Part shown: positions 1 through 5,899 of the stretch, one piece after another
Numbering within the stretch: the stretch's first letter is position 1
How the letters are laid out: every line of letters begins with the position of its first letter
Position numbers and translations under genes: made by a program
Notes under the pieces: generated by a model
Database searches by the model: none
Told to the model about the DNA's origin: nothing
The model's input: only the letters and a program-made list of their open reading frames with translations
Assembly: GCA_023434465.1 (NCBI GenBank)
Contig: JAEYSQ010000141.1
Coordinates: 1 to 8,515, forward strand
Reading direction: 5' to 3'
DNA length: 8,515 nt
Source: Actinomycetes bacterium
GTDB lineage: Bacteria; Actinomycetota; Thermoleophilia; Solirubrobacterales; 70-9

Positions 1-31
1 GTCCGAGCAGGATGAGATTGAGTTCGGCCGC
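1..31 (-). CDS. adk: Adenylate kinase, first ~10 codons only, start codon unclear
   Basis: Adenylate kinase interconverts ATP plus AMP and two ADP in the cytosol, and adk follows secY in most spc operons. Downstream of the secY stop the same frame reads GVPAAELNLILLG before the window ends; LNLILLG matches the start of the Adk beta strand that leads into the GxPGxGKGT P-loop, which would lie just outside. No ATG, GTG or TTG occurs in this frame after the TAA. The best-placed codon is the GCG at 29-31, seven bases after AAGG; one base change (GTG) would give MAELNLILLG. A rarer start such as CTC, ATC or CTG further on is possible. The gene call rests on seven residues and on gene order. Confidence 0.6.
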
Positions 32-40
32 AGGGACGCC

Positions 41-1309
41 TTACTTCAGGAAGCCTTCGTAGTTGCGCATCATCAGCTGCGCCTCGAGTTGCTTGACCGT
101 GGCGAGGGCCACGCCCACGACGATCAGGATCGAGGTACCGCCGAAGAAGAAGCCACCACCGATGTTGTTGAAGAGGATGGTGGGGAATGCAGCAACTGCA
201 CCCAGGTAGAGGGCGCCGGGGAAGGTCAGGCGGGAGAGGACGCGGTCCAGGTACTCGGCCGTGGGCCGTCCGGGACGCACGCCGGGAATGAACCCGCCGT
301 ACGTCTTGAGGTTGTCGGCCTGGTCCACGGGATTGAACGTGACGGCCGTGTAGAAGTAGGTGAAGATGATGATGAAGAAGACTTCACCGACCACGTAGGC
401 CCACCCTCCCGGGTTCAGGAACGCCGCGAAGTCGAGTGAGGCAGGGGTGTTGATCAACTGCCCGATCGTCGGTGGCATGGCCATGATCGAGGCGGCGAAG
501 ATGACCGGGATGACGCCGGCCATGTTGACCCGCAGTGGCAGATAGGTCGAACCGCCCGAGGTCATCTTGCGGCCGACCACACGCTTCGCGTACTGCACCG
601 GGATCCGGCGCTGGCCTTCCTGGACGAAGACGATCGCGACGATCACGCCGAGACAGATGAACGGCAGAAGCACGACGAACACCTGGTCGGGGTTGTTCCA
701 CCAGGTCTGGATGCCGGGCAGAACCCCAGACACGATCGAGGCCATGATCAGCAGCGAGATGCCGTTGCCGATGCCGCGCTGGGTGATCAGTTCTCCGATC
801 CACATCAGCAGGGTGGTGCCGGCGGTGAGGCAGATCACGATCAGCAGCACGTTGGCCGGGTTCATGTCGGAGACGACGCTGTCGCCGCCAGCCGAAAGCG
901 AGTTGAAGAGAAAGACGTACGCGAAGGACTGCATCGCGGCCAGGGCCACGGTCAGGTAGCGCGTGTACTGGGTGATCTTCTGCTGGCCGACTTCGCCTTC
1001 CTTCTGGAGGCGTTCGAGCGATGGTACGACGACGGTCAGAAGCTGCAGGATGATCGACGCCGTGATGTAGGGCATGATGCCCAGCGCGAACAGCGACAGT
1101 CGCGAAAGCGAGCCGCCCGAAAACAGGTTCAGGAAGCCGAGGATGTTCGAGCCCGTGAGCTGATCCTCGAGCGACTTGACGGCATCGATGTCGATCCCGG
1201 GGACCGGAATGTAGGCCCCAAGCCGGTAGAGGGCGAGCATTGCCGCCACAAAAAGAAGCTTCCGGCGAATCTCCGGAACCGAAAATGCTTTCGCGACGGT
1301 TGCGATCAT
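41..1309 (-). CDS. secY: Preprotein translocase subunit SecY
   Basis: SecY is the channel of the SecYEG translocon in the inner membrane; it takes nascent membrane and secreted proteins from the ribosome or from SecA. The 422-residue protein has the ten hydrophobic segments expected. The N-terminus reads VPEIRRKLLFVAAMLALYRL with GAYIPVPGID. The plug and TM2 region is at about 60-92 (GGSLSRLSLFALGIMPYITA). The cytoplasmic loop has RRIPVQYAKR (234-243) and the large C5 loop has GFIPGVRPGRPTAEYLDRVL (339-358), a contact site for SecA and the ribosome. TM10 and the end read VALATVKQLEAQLMMRNYEG then FLK. The ATG overlaps the rplO stop; no strong ribosome binding site is seen, so expression probably depends on coupling. 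An apparent adk follows the TAA at once. Confidence 0.98.
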   Translation of the reverse strand: MIATVAKAFSVPEIRRKLLFVAAMLALYRLGAYIPVPGIDIDAVKSLEDQLTGSNILGFLNLFSGGSLSRLSLFALGIMPYITASIILQLLTVVVPSLERLQKEGEVGQQKITQYTRYLTVALAAMQSFAYVFLFNSLSAGGDSVVSDMNPANVLLIVICLTAGTTLLMWIGELITQRGIGNGISLLIMASIVSGVLPGIQTWWNNPDQVFVVLLPFICLGVIVAIVFVQEGQRRIPVQYAKRVVGRKMTSGGSTYLPLRVNMAGVIPVIFAASIMAMPPTIGQLINTPASLDFAAFLNPGGWAYVVGEVFFIIIFTYFYTAVTFNPVDQADNLKTYGGFIPGVRPGRPTAEYLDRVLSRLTFPGALYLGAVAAFPTILFNNIGGGFFFGGTSILIVVGVALATVKQLEAQLMMRNYEGFLK

Positions 1310-1809
1310 CAGTCGATCAGCTCGCAGCTTCCGCCGGCAGCCTCAATCTTCTCCTTGGCCGCGGCCGAGAAGCCGTGAGCCTTCACGGTCAACTTCTTGC
1401 TGATCTCGCCCCGGGCGAGAATCTTTACCGGATCCTTGCGGGTCGCAAGACCGGCAGCCTTGAGCGTTTCCGGAGTGACTTCAGCGCCGGAATCGAAGCG
1501 ATCCTCGAGATCACTCAGGTTCACGGCCTGGGTCGCGGTCCGGAAATTCTCGAACGGCATCGACTTCTTCATGTGCGGGCCGCGCAGCTTGCGCATCCGC
1601 ATGTGAATCGGGGTCTGGCCACCTTCGAGGTTGACCTTCCGCTTGTTGCCCGAGCGCTGACCCTGGCCGCCGTGACCGCGGCCGGAAGTCTTGCCGGTGC
1701 CCGAACCGGGTCCACGGCCGATCCGCTTCTTCGGGCGGCGCGAGCCGGGCTTGGGGCTCAGGTTGTGAAGGCCAATTTCTTCTTCGCGGCTTTCCTGCTT
1801 GTCAGCCAT
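1309..1809 (-). CDS. rplO: 50S ribosomal protein L15
   Basis: L15 is a late-assembly 50S protein whose extended basic N-terminal arm threads through 23S rRNA. The 166-residue product has the signature arm LHNLSPKPGSRRPKKRIGRG (residues 14-33), then GPGSGTGKTSGRGHGGQGQR (33-52), followed by EGGQTPIHMRMRKLRG (62-77) and a C-terminal domain ending VKILARGEISKKL, TVKAHGFSAAAKEKIEAAGG and SCELID. An extra lead of about 13 mostly acidic residues precedes LHNL; the start is supported by a strong GGAGGAGG upstream and by the TGATG overlap with rpmD. The stop overlaps the secY ATG by one base. Confidence 0.97.
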   Translation of the reverse strand: MADKQESREEEIGLHNLSPKPGSRRPKKRIGRGPGSGTGKTSGRGHGGQGQRSGNKRKVNLEGGQTPIHMRMRKLRGPHMKKSMPFENFRTATQAVNLSDLEDRFDSGAEVTPETLKAAGLATRKDPVKILARGEISKKLTVKAHGFSAAAKEKIEAAGGSCELID

Positions 1810-1988
1810 CAGGCCTCCTCCACCTCTACCAGGTGGGAAATCACCTTGAGCTGGCCCTGAAGCTGAGGAGAATCCTCACGCTCGACCGTACGGCCGCGCT
1901 TGCCCAGGCCCAGGGCGGCAAGGGTGCCCCTCTGGCTCGGGTTCGTATTGATCTCTGAACGAGTCTGTGTGATCGAGAGCTTGGCCAT
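1809..1988 (-). CDS. rpmD: 50S ribosomal protein L30
   Basis: L30 is a small globular 50S protein on the solvent face that binds 23S rRNA near domain II. Translating 1988 to 1809 gives 59 residues and a TGA stop. It starts MAKLSITQTRSEINTNPSQR, followed by GTLAALGLGKRGRTVEREDS, which matches the L30 pattern of beta strand, the helix with TLxxLGLxKxxxxV, and the C-terminal strand IxxVxHLVxVEE (here VISHLVEVEEA). The length is typical. The ATG overlaps the rpsE stop (TGATG) and the TGA overlaps the rplO ATG in the same way, so this gene has no intergenic base on either side. Small size makes it easy to miss; position between rpsE and rplO is the standard spc location. Confidence 0.97.
   Translation of the reverse strand: MAKLSITQTRSEINTNPSQRGTLAALGLGKRGRTVEREDSPQLQGQLKVISHLVEVEEA
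1814..1821 (-). promoter_or_regulatory. Ribosome binding site for rplO inside rpmD
   Basis: GGAGGAGG on the minus strand from the Glu-Glu codons of the L30 C-terminus. The upstream GGAGG is seven bases from the rplO ATG. It supports the ATG that gives L15 its extra N-terminal residues. Confidence 0.8.
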
Positions 1989-2947
1989 CAGGACTCTTCG
2001 CCTTCTGCCTTGGCTTCAGCCTCTTCGGCCTTCTCTTCTTCGGCCTGGACCTCTTCGGCAGCCTCGACGACGGTTTCGGCCTGCGCCTCTTCGGCGGCCA
2101 CTTCGGCTTCTACCTCTGAAGCGGCGGGCTCGGTCGGCTCGGGAGCCGGTGCGTCCGCGCTCTCTTCGGCGGCCTTTTCCTCGACCGCAGCGATGTCGGC
2201 CGGCGTACCGGCTTCCTCGGCCGGAGCTTCCTCGGCCGGAGCTTCCTCAGCCGCAGCTTCCTCAGCCGGAGCTTCCTCGGCCGGAGCCTCGGTTGCTTCG
2301 GCGGCCGGAGCTTCGGTGGCAGCGGCGGCGTCGGCAGCTTCTTCCACGGCGGCTTCGCTGGCCTCGTCGGGGGCCCCACCGTTGGTGGCACCGTCCTCGG
2401 AGACGGCTTCTTCCTCGTGGTGAATGCCCAGAACTTCGGTGATCGTCAGACCGCGCAGCTCGGCGACCTCTTCCGGCCGGCGCAGACGGATGATGCCGTC
2501 CATGGTCGCCTTGACCAGGTTGATCGGGTTCTGGGTGCCGACCGACTTGGTCAGGATGTCACGCACCCCGCCCAGTTCGAGCACCGCGCGAACTCCACCA
2601 CCGGCGATTACGCCGGTACCGGGGCTTGCCGGCCGCAGCACGACATGACCGGCGCCGTAGCGGCCGATGATCTTGTGGGTGATCGTGTCCCCGTACTTGG
2701 GGATCCGAATCAGGTTCTTGCGGGCGTTTTCGACGGCCTTCTGGATCGCGAGGGGAACCTCGCGGGCCTTGCCGTAGCCGATCCCGACGACCGACTCTTC
2801 ATCACCTACTGCAACGAGGGCAGTGAACGAGAACCGACGACCGCCCTTGACCACCTTGGCCACACGGTTGATTTCGATCACACGCTCCTGCAGGTCGAGT
2901 CCCTTCGGACTGACCATCTCTATGCGGGCTGTATCCATTCCCTTCAT
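1988..2947 (-). CDS. rpsE: 30S ribosomal protein S5 with ~140-residue acidic C-terminal tail
   Basis: S5 helps form the mRNA entry channel with S3 and S4 and influences decoding fidelity. The core (about residues 16-176) has the S5 double-stranded RNA-binding domain, with LQERVIEINRVAKVVKGGRR (19-38), GIGYGKAREVPLAIQKA (55-71), and then the C-terminal domain with LRPASPGTGVIAGGGVRAVL (104-123) and QNPINLVKATMDGI (139-152). The tail from about 178 to 319 is almost all Ala, Glu, Pro, Val and Thr; it contains no Arg or aromatic residue and only three Lys, with tandem APAEE units at about 221-245. Typical S5 is 165-220 residues. I chose the ATG at 2947, which has GAAGAG five bases upstream; the ATG at 2938 has its purine run too close. 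The stop overlaps rpmD by one base. Confidence 0.97.
   Translation of the reverse strand: MKGMDTARIEMVSPKGLDLQERVIEINRVAKVVKGGRRFSFTALVAVGDEESVVGIGYGKAREVPLAIQKAVENARKNLIRIPKYGDTITHKIIGRYGAGHVVLRPASPGTGVIAGGGVRAVLELGGVRDILTKSVGTQNPINLVKATMDGIIRLRRPEEVAELRGLTITEVLGIHHEEEAVSEDGATNGGAPDEASEAAVEEAADAAAATEAPAAEATEAPAEEAPAEEAAAEEAPAEEAPAEEAGTPADIAAVEEKAAEESADAPAPEPTEPAASEVEAEVAAEEAQAETVVEAAEEVQAEEEKAEEAEAKAEGEES
2220..2279 (-). repeat. Four tandem 15-bp units in the rpsE tail
   Basis: On the plus strand the unit reads GCCGGAGCTTCCTCG. Copies lie at 2220-2234, 2235-2249 (last base A), 2250-2264 (two changes) and 2265-2279, with a degenerate fifth at 2280-2294. The unit is five codons, so copy-number changes keep the frame; it encodes APAEE on the minus strand. 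Confidence 0.9.
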
Positions 2948-2972
2948 TTCAGCTCTTCACCGTACTGGAGTC

Positions 2973-3326
2973 CTAGAACTCCAGGCCACCCTCTCTCGCA
3001 CCTTCGGCGAGGGCTTTGACCCTGCCGTGGTAGCGGTAACCGCTTCGGTCGAAGACACATGTCTCGACTCCTGCCTTCTTTGCACGTTCGGCCAGCAGTT
3101 CGCCGGCCTTTTTCGCCTGCTCGGTCCCCCGGAGCTTGCTGAGCTCGGGCTCTGTCCAGTTGGCAGCGGCCAGCGTCTTGCCATCGATGTCGTCGATGAG
3201 CTGGGCGAAAACGCCGCGATTGGACCGGTACACGGACAGACGGGGCCGCTGGGCGGTGCCGGACACCTTGGACCGGACCCGGTAGCGACGCCGCTGCCGG
3301 CGCTGGCGTTTTGTAATGACGGTCAT
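2973..3326 (-). CDS. rplR: 50S ribosomal protein L18
   Basis: L18 binds 5S rRNA together with L5 and L25-type proteins and helps dock it in the central protuberance. The 117-residue product has the basic N-terminus KRQRRQRRRYRVRSKVSG, then RPRLSVYRSNRGVFAQLIDD (27-46) and GKTLAAA, the helix EQAKKAGELLAERAKKAGVE (69-88), and the end FDRSGYRYHGRVKALAEGAR, which matches the family signature FDRGGYxYHGRVKALA. The ATG sits in an ATGA overlap with the rplF stop. A 25-base gap follows before rpsE, the longest gap in the window. Confidence 0.98.
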   Translation of the reverse strand: MTVITKRQRRQRRRYRVRSKVSGTAQRPRLSVYRSNRGVFAQLIDDIDGKTLAAANWTEPELSKLRGTEQAKKAGELLAERAKKAGVETCVFDRSGYRYHGRVKALAEGAREGGLEF

Positions 3327-3856
3327 ACTCGCTTACCGACTTTCCTCGCGACATGTTCGCCGCGATAACGAATGCCCTTGCCCTTGTAGGGCTCCGGCGG
3401 GCGGCTCTTGCGGATGTTTGCCGCGACCTGGCCGACCTGCTGCTTGTCAATGCCCCTGACGATGATCTCGGTCGGCTGGGGAAGTTCAAATTCGATGCCC
3501 TCGGGCGCCTCGATCGAGACCGGATGCGAATAGCCGACCGCGAGCTCGATGGTCTTGCCCTTGGCGGCGGCACGGTAGCCGACACCCTGAATCTCGAGCA
3601 CCTTCTCGTAACCGTCGGTGACCCCGACGATCATGTTGGCGATCAGGCTACGGGTCAGCCCGTGGAGCGCCCGATGGTTCGGACGATTGGTCGGACGCTC
3701 GATCGTGATCGAACCGTCCTCCGTCTTCACGGTCATGTCGGTAGAGACTTCCTGGCGAAGCTCACCCTTGGGGCCCTTGACCGTGACCAGTCCGGGCTTG
3801 ATGTCGATCTCGACCCCATCGGGGAGATCGATCGGCTTTTTTCCAATTCGACTCAT
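3323..3856 (-). CDS. rplF: 50S ribosomal protein L6
   Basis: L6 lies near the base of the L7/L12 stalk next to the sarcin-ricin loop and is important for elongation factor function. The 177-residue protein has the two duplicated L6 folds. The first begins MSRIGKKPIDLPDGVEI and includes GLVTVKGPKGEL (22-33) and NRPNHRALHGLTRSLIANMI (57-76). The second contains EIQGVGYRAAAKG and ELAVGYSHPV, ending with the family signature RPPEPYKGKGIRYRGE (152-167). Length is exactly typical. The ATG is preceded by GAGGAA in the 10-base gap after rpsH. The stop overlaps the rplR start by four bases (ATGA). Confidence 0.98.
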   Translation of the reverse strand: MSRIGKKPIDLPDGVEIDIKPGLVTVKGPKGELRQEVSTDMTVKTEDGSITIERPTNRPNHRALHGLTRSLIANMIVGVTDGYEKVLEIQGVGYRAAAKGKTIELAVGYSHPVSIEAPEGIEFELPQPTEIIVRGIDKQQVGQVAANIRKSRPPEPYKGKGIRYRGEHVARKVGKRV

Positions 3857-3866
3857 CAGTTCCTCG

Positions 3867-4262
3867 TTACCAGACGTAGGCGAGAACCTCGCCGCCGACG
3901 CCTTCCTTCTTTGCTTCGTGACCGGTCATCACTCCGTGCGAGGTAGTGATGATCGCGGTGCCGGTACCACCGTGGACCCGCGGAACTTCGCCGTTGCCGA
4001 CGTAGCGACGACGGCCGGGACGGGAGACCCGCTCGAGGCCGGTGATCACCGGCTGGTGGTCCTTCGTGTACTTGAGCTCGACCGTGATCTTCTCGCCCAC
4101 TTCGGCAGCGCCCTTCTCGTAACCCGAGATATAGCCCTGTTCGGTGAGGATGCGAGAGACCTCCAGCTTCAGCTTGGAGCTGGGCACCTCGACGGTGGCC
4201 AGGCCGGAGCTGAGACCGTTACGGATGCGGGTCAGGTAATCGGAAATCGGATCGGTAAGCAT
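3867..4262 (-). CDS. rpsH: 30S ribosomal protein S8
   Basis: S8 is a primary 16S rRNA binder in the central domain of the 30S platform; in E. coli it also represses the spc operon by binding its mRNA. The 131-residue protein opens with MLTDPISDYLTRIRNG and has the N-terminal domain with VPSSKLKLEVSRIL (26-39). The C-terminal rRNA-binding signature reads GTGTAIITTSHGVMTGHEAK then KEGVGGEVLAYVW. Two positions differ from the commonest sequence: the frequent Asp after GVMT is Gly, and the frequent Cys in EVLCYVW is Ala; both look like ordinary variation. The ATG follows the rpsN stop by four bases, with a modest GGTGAT upstream, so coupling to rpsN is likely. Confidence 0.98.
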   Translation of the reverse strand: MLTDPISDYLTRIRNGLSSGLATVEVPSSKLKLEVSRILTEQGYISGYEKGAAEVGEKITVELKYTKDHQPVITGLERVSRPGRRRYVGNGEVPRVHGGTGTAIITTSHGVMTGHEAKKEGVGGEVLAYVW

Positions 4263-4266
4263 CAGA

Positions 4267-4452
4267 TCACCAGCTCGACTTCGTCATGCCGGGGATGTAG
4301 CCCTCGTGGGCAGCCTCGCGCAGGCAGATCCGGCAGATGCCGAACTTGCGGTAATACGCCCGGGGGCGACCACACCGGCGGCACCGGTTGTACTCACGGG
4401 TCGAAAACTTCGCCTTGCGCTGCTGGCGCACCTTCTGTGACGTCTTGGCCAT
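4267..4452 (-). CDS. rpsN: 30S ribosomal protein S14, zinc-binding (type Z)
   Basis: S14 is in the 30S head next to S3 and S10 and is needed for late assembly. This is the short 61-residue form with a zinc ribbon: Cys24-x2-Cys27 and Cys40-x2-Cys43 in RCRRCGRPRAYYRKFGICRICL. It ends with the conserved LREAAHEGYIPGMTKSSW. The four-cysteine form is the ancestral type; some bacteria also carry a cysteine-free longer copy for zinc shortage, which is not in this window. The gene stands in its usual place between rplE and rpsH, with 6 bases before it and 4 after. The zinc form is sometimes named rpsZ. Confidence 0.98.
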   Translation of the reverse strand: MAKTSQKVRQQRKAKFSTREYNRCRRCGRPRAYYRKFGICRICLREAAHEGYIPGMTKSSW

Positions 4453-4458
4453 AAGGGC

Positions 4459-5193
4459 CTAGTCCTCCTGCGTTTCAGTGTCGTTGGCTTCGTCGGCCGG
4501 GGTCTCGTTCTCGTCGGCTGTCCCGGCATCCTCAGATGCCTCTTCAGCCGGTGCCTCAGGGGTTGCCTCTTCGGCCGGGGCCTCCGTCGTGCTCTCGGCA
4601 CCTTCAGGGACCGGACGGCCTTCCTTGGAGAAAGGCATGCCCAGCCCGAGCAGCAGCTCGAAAGCCTCATAGTCCGTCGGAGCCGAGGTGGTGATCGTGA
4701 TGTCCAGACCGCGGGTCTCGTCAACCGTGTCGTAATCGATCTCGGGGAATATCAGCTGTTCGCGGACCCCCATCGAGTAATTCCCGCGGCCGTCAAAGCT
4801 GGTCGCCTTGAGACCCCGGAAGTCGCGGATGCGCGGGATCGCGATCGAAGTCAGTCGATCGAGGAACTCCCACATGCGAGCCCCGCGAAGGGTGACCGAA
4901 GCACCCACGGGCATGCCTTCACGCAACTTGAACGAGGCGATCGACTTCTTCGCGATACGGGTGTTCGGCATCTGGCCGGCGATCTGGGCCAGTTCGCCGA
5001 TCGCCTTCTCGCGTGACTTGGAGTCAACCGAGGAGCCGAGGCCCATGTTCAGCGTGATCTTTTCGAGGCGCGGCGCCCGCATCGGGGTCGAATAGCCGAA
5101 CTTCTCGATCAGCTGCGGGAGCACCTCGTTGTTGTAGGTGTCACGGAGCCGGGGCGGCGGAACTGCCTGCTGGGTTGTCGTAGCTGCTTCCAT
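4459..5193 (-). CDS. rplE: 50S ribosomal protein L5 with acidic C-terminal tail
   Basis: L5 binds 5S rRNA in the central protuberance and touches P-site tRNA and S13. The family core covers about residues 14-192: RLRDTYNNEVLPQLIEKFGY, then APRLEKITLNMGLG (40-53), the TRIAKKSIASFKLREGMPVG stretch (78-97), TLRGARMWEFLDRL, and GNYSMGVREQLIFPEIDYD (137-155), ending in DYEAFELLLGLGMPF. A short Thr/Gln/Pro-rich lead precedes it. About 48 extra residues (197-244) follow, rich in Glu, Ala, Thr and Asp, with two APAEEA copies and no Lys, Arg or aromatic residue. Typical L5 is about 180 residues, so the tail is an addition. The ATG lies 8 bases after rplX. The last codons, Gln-Glu-Asp, form the ribosome binding site of rpsN. 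Confidence 0.97.
   Translation of the reverse strand: MEAATTTQQAVPPPRLRDTYNNEVLPQLIEKFGYSTPMRAPRLEKITLNMGLGSSVDSKSREKAIGELAQIAGQMPNTRIAKKSIASFKLREGMPVGASVTLRGARMWEFLDRLTSIAIPRIRDFRGLKATSFDGRGNYSMGVREQLIFPEIDYDTVDETRGLDITITTSAPTDYEAFELLLGLGMPFSKEGRPVPEGAESTTEAPAEEATPEAPAEEASEDAGTADENETPADEANDTETQED
4464..4469 (-). promoter_or_regulatory. Ribosome binding site for rpsN inside the rplE tail
   Basis: A complete AGGAGG on the minus strand, formed by the CAG GAG G of the final Gln-Glu-Asp codons of L5, 11 bases before the rpsN ATG. Confidence 0.75.
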
Positions 5194-5201
5194 GGTGCTC
5201 T

Positions 5202-5528
5202 CTAAATGGCCTCGCCGGTGCGCTTCGAGTAGCGCTGGCGAACGCCTTCGTCGGTGGTGCGGATGCCGATCCGGGTCGGCTTGTTGTCAGTGGGGTCGAC
5301 CAGGGCCACGTTGGACACGTGGATCGGACCCTCCATCTCGATGATCCCGCCTTCCTTGCCCTGGCCGCGGCCGTCGGGAGAAGGTTGCGCGCGCTGGTGG
5401 CGCTTGACCATGTTGAGGGTTTCAACGTACACGGTCTCGGCTTTCGGGTCGGTCCTCAGGACCTTGCCCTGCTTGCCCTTCTCCTTGCCGCTGATCACCT
5501 GGACGGTGTCGTCAGTGCGAATCCTCAT
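5202..5528 (-). CDS. rplX: 50S ribosomal protein L24
   Basis: L24 is an early assembly protein that nucleates 50S folding by binding the 5' domain of 23S rRNA. The 108 residues contain the N-terminal KOW motif (DDTVQVISGKEKGKQGKVLR, residues 6-25), followed by VYVETLNMVKRHQRA and GGIIEMEGPIHVSNVALVDP (60-79), the usual L24 pattern. The C-terminal part, PTRIGIRTTDEGVRQRYSKR, fits the family's end, where many homologues have a basic KS/TG finish. The ATG overlaps the rplN stop (TGATG), with GGAGGTG seven bases upstream. There is an 8-base gap before rplE. Confidence 0.97.
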   Translation of the reverse strand: MRIRTDDTVQVISGKEKGKQGKVLRTDPKAETVYVETLNMVKRHQRAQPSPDGRGQGKEGGIIEMEGPIHVSNVALVDPTDNKPTRIGIRTTDEGVRQRYSKRTGEAI

Positions 5529-5896
5529 CAGAGCACCTCCGGGGCGAGCGAAATGATCTTCATGAAGTCACGGTCGCGCAGCTCGCGGGCGCCCGGTCCG
5601 AAGATACGGGTTCCACGCGGGTTGTTCTGGGCGTCGATCAGCACGGCAGCGTTCTCGTCGAAGGCGATGTAGGTCCCGTCCTGGCGGCCGATTTCCTTCT
5701 TGGTCCGGACGATCACGGCCTGAACGACCTCGCCCTTCTTGACGTTGCCCTGCGCGCTCGCCTGCTTGACGGTCGCGGTGATCACGTCACCGATCGAACC
5801 GTACTTGCGGTGCGAGCCGCCCTTGACCCGGATGCAGAGCAGTTCGCGGGCACCGGAGTTGTCGGCGACACGGAGTCTTGATTCCTGCTGGATCAC
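5528..5896 (-). CDS. rplN: 50S ribosomal protein L14 (GTG start)
   Basis: L14 is a highly conserved 50S protein at the subunit interface, next to L19. It forms an intersubunit bridge with 16S rRNA and is the target of the silencing factor RsfS in bacteria that have it. The 122 residues match the family's standard length from MIQQESRLRVADNSGAREL to the C-terminal FGPGARELRDRDFMKIISLA. The central signature AVIVRTKKEIGRQDGTYIAF runs from residue 60. The start codon is GTG, three bases after the rpsQ stop. This gene is the first of the classical spc operon, but there is no room for a promoter between it and rpsQ except inside rpsQ. The stop overlaps the rplX ATG by one base. Confidence 0.98.
   Translation of the reverse strand: MIQQESRLRVADNSGARELLCIRVKGGSHRKYGSIGDVITATVKQASAQGNVKKGEVVQAVIVRTKKEIGRQDGTYIAFDENAAVLIDAQNNPRGTRIFGPGARELRDRDFMKIISLAPEVL
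5534..5540 (-). promoter_or_regulatory. Ribosome binding site for rplX inside rplN
   Basis: GGAGGTG on the minus strand, near-perfect and about seven bases before the rplX ATG when counted from GGAGG. It is formed by the Pro-Glu-Val codons of the L14 C-terminus. Confidence 0.8.
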
Positions 5897-5899
5897 CGG

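Noticed and set aside
2010..2423. Plus-strand open frame of 137 Ser/Ala-rich residues opposite the rpsE tail, and similar long plus-strand frames nearby
   Set aside because: It is the antisense shadow of the GC-rich Ala/Glu codons; Ser/Ala composition is what the complement of GAG/GCC repeats gives. No ribosome binding site or family resemblance.
4284..4724. Minus-strand frame of 146 Arg/Pro-rich residues across rplE and rpsN
   Set aside because: It is an alternative frame through the repetitive rplE tail and the rpsN gene, both of which are secure in their own frames.
5194..5201. S8 autoregulatory mRNA site at the rplX-rplE junction, as in E. coli
   Set aside because: The gap is only 8 bases and I could not see the helix with bulged bases that S8 recognises. 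A covariance search against close relatives would be decisive.
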